From Pantoea conspicua (GTDB lineage: Bacteria; Pseudomonadota; Gammaproteobacteria; Enterobacterales; Enterobacteriaceae), in NCBI RefSeq assembly GCF_002095315.1, contig NZ_MLFN01000128.1, positions 179,575-243,574 of the forward strand: a DNA stretch of 64,000 nt, in the 5' to 3' direction. The notes below the pieces were generated by a model. That model searched no databases, had not been told where the DNA came from, and saw only the letters and a program-made list of their open reading frames with translations. Of the stretch, positions 53,067 through 61,632 are shown in pieces. The position numbers and the translations under genes were made by a program. Position 1 is the stretch's first letter; every line of letters starts with the position of its first letter.

Positions 53067-55201
53067 CCCAGCGGCCCCTCAGAGAGATGTTTCACCCGGC
53101 GCTGCACTTCCTGCTGCTTACCGGCATTAAATGGCCGCGCATCCGGGCTGCCGAGATAGCCGCAAACCCGGCGGGTGACCGAAACGCGGGCCGGATCGTG
53201 GTTGCCACACTGCGGGCAGGTAAAGCCGCGGCTGGTGCAGCTAAACTCGCCGTTGAAACCGCACGCGTAGCACTCATCAATCGGGGTGTTGGTGCCGTAA
53301 TAAGGTACGCGGTCGTAGCTGTAATCCCAGACATCCTCCAGCGCCCTGAGGTTGTGCTGAATATTAGGGTATTCGCCGTAACAGATGAAACCGCCATTCG
53401 CCAGCGGCGGATAGGGCGCTTCAAAGTCGATTTTGTCGTACGGATTCACCTTCTTCTCGACGTCCAGATGGAAACTGTTGGTGTAATACCCTTTGTCAGT
53501 AACGCCGGGCACCACGCCAAACTCCGCCGCATCCAGCCGGCAAAAGCGATCGCACAGGTTTTCACTCGGGGTACTGTAGAGGCTGAAGCCGTAGCCGGTC
53601 TCTTCTTTCCAGCGATCGGTGGCGGCGCGCAGATAGGCGATAATCTCCACGCCTTTGGCGCGCAGTGCCACGTCATCATAAGGGTGATGCTCCCCGCCGC
53701 TTAGCGCATTCAGGGTTTCATGCAGGCCGATATAACCCAGTGATAGTGAGGCCCGCCCGTTGCGGAAGATCGGTCCGACTTCATCATCAGCGTTGAGGCG
53801 AACACCGCAGGCCCCTTCCATATAGAGGATCGGTGCCACCCGTGCTTTGGTCTTCTCCAGCCGCGCCACGCGGGTCATCAGTGCCCGCTTCGCCAGCAAA
53901 AGACGTTGATCCAGCAGGGTCCAGAAGCGGGCTTCGTTGCCCGCCGCCTCCAGCGCAATACGTGGCAGATTGAGGCTGATCACCCCGATATTGTTACGGC
54001 CCTCGTGGATCTGCTCGCCATTCTCTTCATAGACGCCAAGGAAGCTGCGACAGCCCATCGGCGTCTTAAACGATCCGGTGACTTTAACTACCTGATCGTA
54101 ATTCAGGATGTCGGGATACATGCGCTTACTGGCGCATTCCAGCGCCAGTTGTTTGATGTCGTAATTAACATCGCCGGCGCGGCGGTTCACCCCTTCACGG
54201 ATGCTGAACACCAGTTTCGGGAATACGGCGGTTTTACGTTTTTTGCCCAGACCGGCCAGCCGGTTGCGCAGAATCGATTGCTGGATCAGCCGGGCTGCCC
54301 AGTCCGTGCCCAGTCCGAAGCCAAAGGTGACAAAGGGTGTCTGACCGTTGGCGGTGTGCAGCGTATTGACTTCATACTCCAGCGACTGAAAGGCGTCGTA
54401 GCACTCTTTTTCGGTGCGCTGCCGGGCATACTGCTCCGCCTCAGCGATCTGCCACTCTGTGGCGATGGCGTAATGGCGCTGATAGCTCAGCTCAACAAAG
54501 GGTGCCAGCACCTCATCAATCCGATTAATGGTGGTGCCGCCGTAAATATGGCTGGCGACCTGGGCGATGATCTGCGCCGTCACGGCGGTTGCGGTGGCAA
54601 TCGACTTAGGCGGCTCGATCTCGGCGTTGCCCATTTTAAAGCCGTTGGTCAGCATCCCTTTCAGATCGATCAGCATACAGTTGAACATCGGGAAGAAGGG
54701 CGAGTAGTCGAGGTCGTGATAATGGATCTCGCCGCGTTCATGGGCCAGCACCACATCGCGTGGCAGGATCTGCTGCTGTGCATAGTGCTTCGCCACGATC
54801 CCGGCCAGCAGATCGCGCTGGGTCGGGATCACTTTGCTGTCTTTATTGGCATTTTCATTCAGCAGCGCGGCATTGGTCTGATCGACCAGCCCGCGAATGG
54901 CGTGGTGTAACTGGCTCTGGCGATCGCGCGCAACGTCGCGATCGTGGCGATATTCAATATAGGCGCGGGCCAGCTGCGGATAAGGACCGGCCATCAGCGT
55001 CTCTTCGACCGCGCACTGGATCTCGCGGATGTCGACTTCCTGACGATCGGCCAGCAGCGCACTGACGCGCTGCGCCACCTGCCTGCACCAGGACGCATCA
55101 TCCACCTCCGCCGCGCGCGCGGCAGCGGCCACGGCTTGCTCAATACGTTGTGCATCAAAGCCTGTCCGGCATCCATCACGCTTAATCACTACCGTCGCCA
55201 T
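53063..55201 (-). CDS. nrdD: anaerobic ribonucleoside-triphosphate reductase NrdD
   Basis: Glycyl-radical class III reductase making dNTPs without oxygen. The product is 712 residues, as in E. coli. An N-terminal ATP cone (MATVVIKRDG...), a central barrel with HTANGQTPFVTFGFG, two C-terminal Cys pairs for zinc (CYAC, CPQC) and the radical site RRVCGYLGSPDARPFN are present. ATG 55201 has GGAG six bases upstream. Coupled to nrdG. Confidence 0.95.
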   Translation of the reverse strand: MATVVIKRDGCRTGFDAQRIEQAVAAAARAAEVDDASWCRQVAQRVSALLADRQEVDIREIQCAVEETLMAGPYPQLARAYIEYRHDRDVARDRQSQLHHAIRGLVDQTNAALLNENANKDSKVIPTQRDLLAGIVAKHYAQQQILPRDVVLAHERGEIHYHDLDYSPFFPMFNCMLIDLKGMLTNGFKMGNAEIEPPKSIATATAVTAQIIAQVASHIYGGTTINRIDEVLAPFVELSYQRHYAIATEWQIAEAEQYARQRTEKECYDAFQSLEYEVNTLHTANGQTPFVTFGFGLGTDWAARLIQQSILRNRLAGLGKKRKTAVFPKLVFSIREGVNRRAGDVNYDIKQLALECASKRMYPDILNYDQVVKVTGSFKTPMGCRSFLGVYEENGEQIHEGRNNIGVISLNLPRIALEAAGNEARFWTLLDQRLLLAKRALMTRVARLEKTKARVAPILYMEGACGVRLNADDEVGPIFRNGRASLSLGYIGLHETLNALSGGEHHPYDDVALRAKGVEIIAYLRAATDRWKEETGYGFSLYSTPSENLCDRFCRLDAAEFGVVPGVTDKGYYTNSFHLDVEKKVNPYDKIDFEAPYPPLANGGFICYGEYPNIQHNLRALEDVWDYSYDRVPYYGTNTPIDECYACGFNGEFSCTSRGFTCPQCGNHDPARVSVTRRVCGYLGSPDARPFNAGKQQEVQRRVKHLSEGPLG

Positions 55202-55215
55202 TATCACTCCAGAGA

Positions 55216-55256
55216 CTACATATGGGTATTCGCAGGATTCTAATCCCTACATGTAG
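55216..55256 (-). promoter_or_regulatory. possible paired NrdR boxes upstream of nrdD
   Basis: CTACATATGG (55216-55225) and CTACATGTAG (55247-55256) are 31 bases apart, three helical turns, the spacing known for NrdR box pairs. The match to the NrdR consensus (ACACWATATATWGTGT-like) is partial, and the nearer box lies close to the SD, so this is tentative. Confidence 0.35.
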
Positions 55257-55451
55257 TGATTGTTGCGAATTATTCCACCGAATTTTGACCTGCAACAAGG
55301 AAGGACGAAACCGGCAGAAAAAAGCGCCGGATGTTAACTATTTCCGCCGTTAGTTCAAATTTCTTAATGGATTAACTTGATTAACAGCGCGAAAAAACGT
55401 TAATCAGGGTTTGCCCGTGTTAAACCATTGACTCTACAAGGATGCCCGCCA

Positions 55452-57851
55452 ATGTGGTTACGCCGTTCTCTGATTGCTGGTTGTGGTGCGCTAAGTTGCA
55501 TCATGAATATTTCGCTGGTTTCAGCCGCGCAGGCTGAAAAGCTCCCCTTAATGCCGTGGCCTCAGCGGGTTGAACAGCCCGCCAGCGGCGGGTCGCTGAC
55601 CCTGACACCACAGCTGACGCTGCAGATTACCGGCGATCATCTGGCAGGCGCCGAGGCGCGCTGGCTGGAGCGCATCGGCAATCAGACCGGCTGGCCGCTG
55701 TTGCCCGCCAGCCAGCCGGTGGCACAACCGACCATCCGCATCGTGATTGCTAACGCCGTCGATCCGCTGCCACAGCCCGACAGTGATGAGCACTATCATC
55801 TGCAGGTGGATAGCAGCGGGGTGCTGCTCACTGCACCCAGCCGGTTTGGTGCGATGCGTGGCATGGAAACCCTGCTGCAGCTGATTCAGAATGGCGATCG
55901 GGGCACCACACTTCCTTACGTCACCATTGATGACCATCCGCGTTTTCCGTGGCGTGGAATCCTGATCGACAGCGCGCGTCACTTTATGCCGATTGACACC
56001 CTGAAGCGGCAAATTGATGGCATCGCCGCTGCCCGGATGAATGTCTTCCACTGGCATCTGACCGACGATCAGGGCTGGCGCTTTGCCTCCAGCCGCTATC
56101 CGCAGCTTCAGCAGAAGGCCAGCGACGGCCGCTATTACACCCAGCAACAGATGCGTGACATCGTACAGTACGCTGCCGATCGCGGTGTGCGGGTGGTGCC
56201 GGAGCTGGATCTGCCGGGTCATGCCTCGGCGCTGGCGGTGGCGATGCCGGAACTGATCAGCGCACCGGGTCCTTATCAGATGGAGCGTGGCTGGGGCGTA
56301 TTTAAACCGCTGCTGGATCCCAGTAATGAACAGGTTTATCAGGTGATCGATAACCTGGTCGGCGAAATGGCGACGATCTTCCCCGATCCCTGGCTGCATA
56401 TCGGCGGCGATGAGGTCGATCCGACCCAGTGGAATCAATCGCCGCACATCCAGCAGTTTATGCGCGATCGCGGCCTGAAAGATGCCCATGCCCTGCAGGC
56501 TTATTTTAATCAGCGGCTGGAGACGATCCTGGAGAAACATCAGCGCCAGATGATGGGCTGGGATGAGATCGCCCATCCCGATCTGCCGCGCAGCATTCTG
56601 ATCCAGTCGTGGCAGGGCCAGGATGCGCTGAGCGAGGTCGCGAAAGAGAACATGCGCGGCATCCTTTCCACCGGCTTCTATCTCGATCAGCCCCAGCCCG
56701 CCAGCTACCACTACCGTAACGAGGTTTACCCGCAGGGGCTGAATGGCCAGGATAAGCTGCAGCCGGGCGAACAGGCGCAAAGCTGGGCGTTCACCCTGCC
56801 GCGCCTGAAAGGCAGTCCGGTGCAGGGCAGTTTTACCCTGATCGAGGGGCAACAGGGCTGGCGCGGCTTTATCGACTTTGCCGGCAAAGCGCGGCGGATG
56901 GTCAGCCAGATCGACTGGTTATCGACGCAACAGGTGCGTTTTCGTGTGGATAGCTGGATGGGGCCGCTGCAGTCGGTGGTCACGCTACAGCCTCAGGCGC
57001 TCGACGGCTATGTGCTGGTCGGAAACGTGCGCTATCCGGTCACCGGCAAAAAGCTGGCGCAGGTGCCAGCCGGGATGACGCCAGTCCTGCCGACACCGCA
57101 GCAGATGCAGCAAAATCTGCTGGGTGGTGAGGCGGCGCTGTGGGCCGAGAATATCAACAGCCAGATTATCGATACCAAACTCTGGCCGCGCGCCTTTGTG
57201 GTCGCCGAGCGATTGTGGTCCGCTCAGAACGTCACCGATAGCGAGGAGATGTATCAGCGGCTGGCGGTGATGGATCGCTGGAGCAGCGTCTCTGTCGGCA
57301 CTCAGCAACATGCCCAGGCGGAACGTCAGATGATGCGTCTGGCGAACCGTAGCGATATCACCCCGCTTCAGGTGCTGGCCGAGGTGCTGGAACCGGCGCA
57401 GTATTATACCCGTCAGCATCTGAAGTTTCAGGCCGGCCATTATGATTATCATGAACCGTTAAACCGGCTGGCTGATGTGCTGCCTGCTGAAAGTGAGGCG
57501 GTGCGTCAGCTGGAACAACAGGTCGCTGCGCTGATTGCCAGGCGCACGGACGCTGCGGCGACAGCGGCGATTCTTCATCAGTTGCAGCGCTGGCAGGCTA
57601 ACACCACGTGGGTGATGCCGGTGATTAACGCGAATTATCCGCTGAAGCCGCTGGCACACAGCGCGCAGCAGGTGGATGCACTGAGCCGGATGGGGATCGC
57701 ACTGGTCAATGCCTATGCCCGTAATCAGGCGTTTGGTGCCAGCGAAGTGGCACAGATGCACGCCGCGCTGGACGCGGCGGCGGATGTGCAGGATGAGACG
57801 GTGATTGCGCTGGTCAGGCCGCTGGAAAGGTTACTGCGCGCCTTTAAATAG
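55452..57851 (+). CDS. GH20 beta-N-acetylhexosaminidase
   Basis: A 799-residue glycoside hydrolase family 20 enzyme, probably releasing terminal N-acetylhexosamine from chitobiose or similar oligosaccharides. It has a signal peptide (MWLRRSLIAGCGALSCIMNISLVSAAQA), an N-terminal GH20b-type domain, and the catalytic barrel with HWHLTDDQGWR, ELDLPGHASA and HIGGDEVD (Asp-Glu pair near residue 320). ATG 55452 has AAGGA upstream. Envelope or secreted location is inferred. It stands alone between nrdD and galR. Confidence 0.9.
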   Translation: MWLRRSLIAGCGALSCIMNISLVSAAQAEKLPLMPWPQRVEQPASGGSLTLTPQLTLQITGDHLAGAEARWLERIGNQTGWPLLPASQPVAQPTIRIVIANAVDPLPQPDSDEHYHLQVDSSGVLLTAPSRFGAMRGMETLLQLIQNGDRGTTLPYVTIDDHPRFPWRGILIDSARHFMPIDTLKRQIDGIAAARMNVFHWHLTDDQGWRFASSRYPQLQQKASDGRYYTQQQMRDIVQYAADRGVRVVPELDLPGHASALAVAMPELISAPGPYQMERGWGVFKPLLDPSNEQVYQVIDNLVGEMATIFPDPWLHIGGDEVDPTQWNQSPHIQQFMRDRGLKDAHALQAYFNQRLETILEKHQRQMMGWDEIAHPDLPRSILIQSWQGQDALSEVAKENMRGILSTGFYLDQPQPASYHYRNEVYPQGLNGQDKLQPGEQAQSWAFTLPRLKGSPVQGSFTLIEGQQGWRGFIDFAGKARRMVSQIDWLSTQQVRFRVDSWMGPLQSVVTLQPQALDGYVLVGNVRYPVTGKKLAQVPAGMTPVLPTPQQMQQNLLGGEAALWAENINSQIIDTKLWPRAFVVAERLWSAQNVTDSEEMYQRLAVMDRWSSVSVGTQQHAQAERQMMRLANRSDITPLQVLAEVLEPAQYYTRQHLKFQAGHYDYHEPLNRLADVLPAESEAVRQLEQQVAALIARRTDAAATAAILHQLQRWQANTTWVMPVINANYPLKPLAHSAQQVDALSRMGIALVNAYARNQAFGASEVAQMHAALDAAADVQDETVIALVRPLERLLRAFK

Positions 57852-57881
57852 CCGGGCGCGGCCGTAAGCGGCCGCGCGCCA

Positions 57882-58886
57882 TTACGATGCCGGACCGCTA
57901 ACCGAATGGCGGCGTACCAGCGTCGGACTGAACATATGGGTCACTTCCGGCAGCGGCTGGTCGTTAGCCAGCGCCAGCGCCAGTTCAGCGGCCTGCTGCG
58001 CCATAGTGATAATCGGATAACGCACGGTGGTGAGTCGTGGGCGTACATAACGAGAGACCAGCACGTCGTCGAAGCCAATCAGCGACATCTCTTCCGGTAC
58101 GCGTACACCGTTATCGCTGAGCACCGCCAGCGCACCGGCGGCCATCGAATCGTTGTAACAGGCGACCGCGGTGAAGTTTTTGCCGCGTCCCAGTAGTTCA
58201 GTCATCGCCGTTTCGCCGCCCACTTCATCCGGTTCGCCCCAGGTGACCAGCCGATCGCTGCACGGCAGGCCGTGCTCTTTCAGCGCATCGTAATAGCCCT
58301 GCAACCGATCTTCGGCATCGGAGATGGTGTGGGTTGAACAGATGAAGGCGATATTCTGATGACCCTGCTGGATCAGATGGCGGGTCGCCAGCCAGGCGCC
58401 GTAGCGATCGTCGAGTGCGATACAGCGCTTTTCGAAGCCTTTTATCAGGCGGTTAAGCAGCACCATGCCTGGTACCTGCTTCATTAACTGTTCCAGTTCT
58501 GCATCCGGGATTTTCTTGGCGTGCACCACCAGCGCCGCGCAGCGGTGACGCATCAGCTGTTCAATCGCCTGCCGCTCTTTTTGCTCATTGTGGTAACCGT
58601 TACCAATCAGCAAAAAGTTGCCGGTTTTACCTGCCACTTCATCGACCGCTTTGACCATCGCGCCAAAAAACGGGTCTGAAACATCACCCACAATCAGCCC
58701 GAGCGTTTCGGTCGATTGTTGTGCCAGTGCGCGCGCATTGGCGTTTGGGTGATACTGAAGTTGCTCCATCGCCTGGCCAACCGCCTGGCGCGAGCTGTCG
58801 CTGGCTTTGGGAGAATTATTGATTACACGGGAGACCGTGGCGACAGAAACGCCAGCCAGTCGGGCAACATCCTTTATGGTAGCCAT
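57882..58886 (-). CDS. galR: LacI-family galactose repressor GalR
   Basis: A 334-residue repressor with very high similarity to E. coli GalR (343). The HTH is MATIKDVARLAGVSVATVSRVINN. The sugar-binding domain contains GDVSDPFFGAMVKAV, GNFLLIGNGYHNEQKERQAIEQL and CIALDDRYGAWLATRHLIQQGH. The C-terminus is about nine residues shorter than in E. coli. A GalR-type operator lies just upstream. It diverges from the BisC-like gene. Confidence 0.93.
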   Translation of the reverse strand: MATIKDVARLAGVSVATVSRVINNSPKASDSSRQAVGQAMEQLQYHPNANARALAQQSTETLGLIVGDVSDPFFGAMVKAVDEVAGKTGNFLLIGNGYHNEQKERQAIEQLMRHRCAALVVHAKKIPDAELEQLMKQVPGMVLLNRLIKGFEKRCIALDDRYGAWLATRHLIQQGHQNIAFICSTHTISDAEDRLQGYYDALKEHGLPCSDRLVTWGEPDEVGGETAMTELLGRGKNFTAVACYNDSMAAGALAVLSDNGVRVPEEMSLIGFDDVLVSRYVRPRLTTVRYPIITMAQQAAELALALANDQPLPEVTHMFSPTLVRRHSVSGPAS

Positions 58887-58904
58887 GCGTTTACCTGCTT
58901 CCGG

Positions 58905-58920
58905 GGAAAACGTTTACACA
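58905..58920. promoter_or_regulatory. GalR-type operator upstream of galR
   Basis: The plus-strand sequence GGGAAAACGTTTACAC reads on the minus strand GTGTAAACGTTTTCCC, matching the GalR operator core GTGNAANCGNTTNCAC at nearly every fixed position. It lies 18 bases upstream of the galR start, so autoregulation is likely; it could also affect the divergent gene. Confidence 0.65.
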
Positions 58921-59078
58921 TCGCATCAGTGTTACGGAAAAGGGCCGCCACATCAAGCCAGCAGAATGCCAGCGTCGTCGCAAAAGGCGGCGAAACCAGG
59001 CTCTCCGGCACGTCTTCTGTGAAGACCGCACGGCATGGTATGCTGATTATTCCCCACTCTCTGCCGTGAAAAACAACG

Positions 59079-61352
59079 ATGAAAACCAAAGTGCCACATC
59101 TGGCGCACTGGGGCGCCTTCACCGCCGTCACTGAAAACGATCGCCTGATCGGGTGCGAACCCTTTTTCGCTGATGCCGATCCCTCGCCGATGATCAACAC
59201 CATTCCTGAACTGGTCTACTCCGATAAACGCATTCGCCAGCCGATGGTGCGACGCTCGTGGCTGAAGTCACGCGAAAATAGCGATCGCACGCTGCGTGGC
59301 CGGGAAGATTTTGTCGCCGTTGACTGGGAGACCGCGCTCGATCTGGTGGCGGAGGAAAACCGCCGCATCCGCGAACGTTACGGTGCCTCGGGCATTTTCA
59401 ATGGCTCGTACGGCTGGTCATCCGCCGGACGGGTGAACCATGCCCGCACCCTGATTCGCCGTTTCTATTTTCAGGGCGGCGGCGGCGTCGATCAGCAGGG
59501 CAACTACAGCTGGGGCGCGGCGCAATTTTTTCTGCCCTATGTGATTGGCACCTATATGCCGCTGACCGGTCGCGTCACCGACTGGCCGGAAGTGGTGGAA
59601 CACGCGGAAATTTTTGTCGCCTTTGGCGGACTGGCGCTGAAGAACGCCCAGGTCGCCTCGGGCGGTGCCGGGCAGCACAGCCTGAAACCGGCGCTTGAGC
59701 AGCTGGCAGCCAAAGGCACGCCGGTGATCAATATCAGCCCGATGCGCGATGACTGCCCGGCGTTCGTTAACGCTGAATGGATACCGATTCGCCCGAATAC
59801 TGACGTGGCACTGATGCTGGCGCTGGGTTATGAGATCGCTCAGCGCAATGCGGTGGATGAGGCGTTTCTCGCCAGCCACTGCACCGGCTGGCCGCAACTG
59901 CGCGCCTACCTGCTGGGCGAGTCGGATGGCGTGGCGAAAACCGCCGGCTGGGCCAGCCACATCACCGGCATCCCGGCTGACCGCATCGTGCAACTGGCAC
60001 AGCAGCTGATCGGCAAACGCAGCTTTATTACCTGTTCCTATTCGGTTCAGCGCGCCCATCGTGGCGAGCAGCCCTACTGGATGATGATTGCCCTCTCATC
60101 GATGCTCGGCCAGCCTGGTCTGCCGGGTGCGGGCTTCTCCTTTGGTCACGGATCGATGAACAGCGTTGGCAACCCGCGCCAGGAGGGGCCGGCACCGATG
60201 ATGAGCACCGGACCCAATCCGTCCGGCCTGTCGATTCCGGTGGCGCGTATCAGCGATATGCTGCTCAATCCCGGCCAGCCCTACAGCTTCCAGGGCGAGA
60301 CGCTGCACTATCCTGACATTCATATGGTGCACTGGGCGGGCGGTAATCCGTTCCATCATCATCAGCAGCTCAACCGGCTGGTGGCGGGCTGGCAGCGGCC
60401 TGATACCGTGGTGGTGCAGGACATTGTCTGGACGCCAGCGGCGCAGATGGCCGATATCGTCCTGCCCGCCACCACCACGCTGGAGCGCAACGACATTGGC
60501 GGATCGTCACGTGACCGCTTTGTGCTGGCGATGCATCAGGCGATCAAACCGCAGCATCAGGCGCGCAATGACTTCGATATCTTTGCCGATCTGGCGGAGC
60601 GTCTTGGCTACCGTGACACCTTCACCGAAGGGCGCAACGAGATGCAGTGGATTGCGCATCTCTACCAGCAGTGCGCCGTGGCGCACCAGCGCAAAGGCAT
60701 CGATTTCCCGGAGTTTGAGGCGTTCTGGCAGCGCGGCTTTGTCGAGATCCCCCAGGGCGGTAAACCTTACGTCTTTATGGATGCGTTCCGCACCGATCCG
60801 CAGGCCAACCCGATCAACACCGCCAGCGGTAAGATCGAGCTGTTCAGCCAGACGATTGCCGACTACCAGCTTGATGATTTTGCCGGTCATCCGGAGTGGC
60901 GCGAGCCGCAGGAGTGGCTGGGTGCGCCGATCGGCCGCGACTATCCGCTGCACATGATCTCGATCCAGCCCTCAGACCGGCTGCACAGTCAGCTCGATGC
61001 TACCGAAACGGTACAGGGCAATAAAACCGCCGGTCACGAGACGCTCTATATGCATCCGCAGGATGCGGCGGCGCGCGGTATCGTAGACGGTGACGAGATT
61101 GAGGTCAGCAACGCGCGCGGCGTGATGCTGGCGGGCGTACGCCTGACCGATGGCCTGACGCAGGGCGTGGTGATTATCGCCACCGGCGCCTGGTTTGATC
61201 CCGGCTTTGGTCAGGCGTGGCAGCCCTGGGATCGCGCAGGCAATCCCAACGTGCTGACGCTCGATATCGGGACCTCGTCCCTGACTCAGGGACCTAACGC
61301 CATGAGTTGCCTGGTAGAAATCAAAAAACATCAGGATTGCAAAATAGCGTAA
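59079..61352 (+). CDS. BisC-like molybdopterin oxidoreductase
   Basis: A 757-residue DMSO-reductase family enzyme, most like biotin sulfoxide reductase BisC (E. coli 777). It has NGSYGWSSAGR, where the Ser after Trp is the likely Mo ligand, HPDDAQ-like YMHPQDAAARGIVDGDEIEV in the C-terminal cofactor domain, and DIVLPATTTLERND. No twin-arginine signal is visible and it lacks an N-terminal cluster, so it is probably cytoplasmic. Substrate (a sulfoxide or N-oxide) is inferred. It lies between galR and an Omr sRNA. Start ATG 59079 has only a weak SD. Confidence 0.85.
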   Translation: MKTKVPHLAHWGAFTAVTENDRLIGCEPFFADADPSPMINTIPELVYSDKRIRQPMVRRSWLKSRENSDRTLRGREDFVAVDWETALDLVAEENRRIRERYGASGIFNGSYGWSSAGRVNHARTLIRRFYFQGGGGVDQQGNYSWGAAQFFLPYVIGTYMPLTGRVTDWPEVVEHAEIFVAFGGLALKNAQVASGGAGQHSLKPALEQLAAKGTPVINISPMRDDCPAFVNAEWIPIRPNTDVALMLALGYEIAQRNAVDEAFLASHCTGWPQLRAYLLGESDGVAKTAGWASHITGIPADRIVQLAQQLIGKRSFITCSYSVQRAHRGEQPYWMMIALSSMLGQPGLPGAGFSFGHGSMNSVGNPRQEGPAPMMSTGPNPSGLSIPVARISDMLLNPGQPYSFQGETLHYPDIHMVHWAGGNPFHHHQQLNRLVAGWQRPDTVVVQDIVWTPAAQMADIVLPATTTLERNDIGGSSRDRFVLAMHQAIKPQHQARNDFDIFADLAERLGYRDTFTEGRNEMQWIAHLYQQCAVAHQRKGIDFPEFEAFWQRGFVEIPQGGKPYVFMDAFRTDPQANPINTASGKIELFSQTIADYQLDDFAGHPEWREPQEWLGAPIGRDYPLHMISIQPSDRLHSQLDATETVQGNKTAGHETLYMHPQDAAARGIVDGDEIEVSNARGVMLAGVRLTDGLTQGVVIIATGAWFDPGFGQAWQPWDRAGNPNVLTLDIGTSSLTQGPNAMSCLVEIKKHQDCKIA

Positions 61353-61437
61353 GGATCTCATGGCTGGTTACACTTTGCCGGTAACTGTTGCGTTTGCGCG
61401 ATAGCAGCCGATTAAGCCCGCTTGCTACAGTCAGGGT

Positions 61438-61513
61438 CCCAGAGGTATTGATGGGTGAACATCAATAGATTTTCTTGATTACACCAACCTGCGCAGATGC
61501 GCAGGTTTTTTTT
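61438..61513 (+). ncRNA. omrB: OmrA/OmrB-type small RNA, copy 1 (OmrB-like)
   Basis: A 76-base RNA beginning CCCAGAGGTATTGATGGGTG, the conserved 5' pairing region of OmrA/OmrB, and ending in an AACCTGCGC/GCGCAGGTT terminator with eight T. The middle part (AGATTTTCTTGATTACACCA) is closer to E. coli OmrB. TACAGT at 61426-61431 is a good -10 seven bases before the 5' end; no strong -35 is seen, which fits OmpR activation. E. coli OmrA/B repress outer-membrane genes such as ompT, cirA and csgD. Lies between the BisC-like gene and an ftsI paralogue. Confidence 0.88.
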
Positions 61514-61632
61514 GTCCGCCATTCAGCGGCCGATAACGAACTGATACACAGTTTTCCTGTTATCCGGTCAGCGCTTTCTTTATAACTGCTGACTTCAGCC
61601 CTCTTTTTCTCTTTTTAGCGCAGCGGATTGCC

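Noticed and set aside
53906..54910. A 334-codon plus-strand frame inside nrdD
   Set aside because: Antisense to the conserved NrdD core with compositional bias only; no family resemblance.
55548..56852. A 434-codon open frame on the minus strand inside the hexosaminidase gene
   Set aside because: It is fully antisense to a gene with clear GH20 motifs, its product is rich in Arg, His, Gln and Leu without known motifs, and it has no SD. It is a shadow of high-GC codon use.
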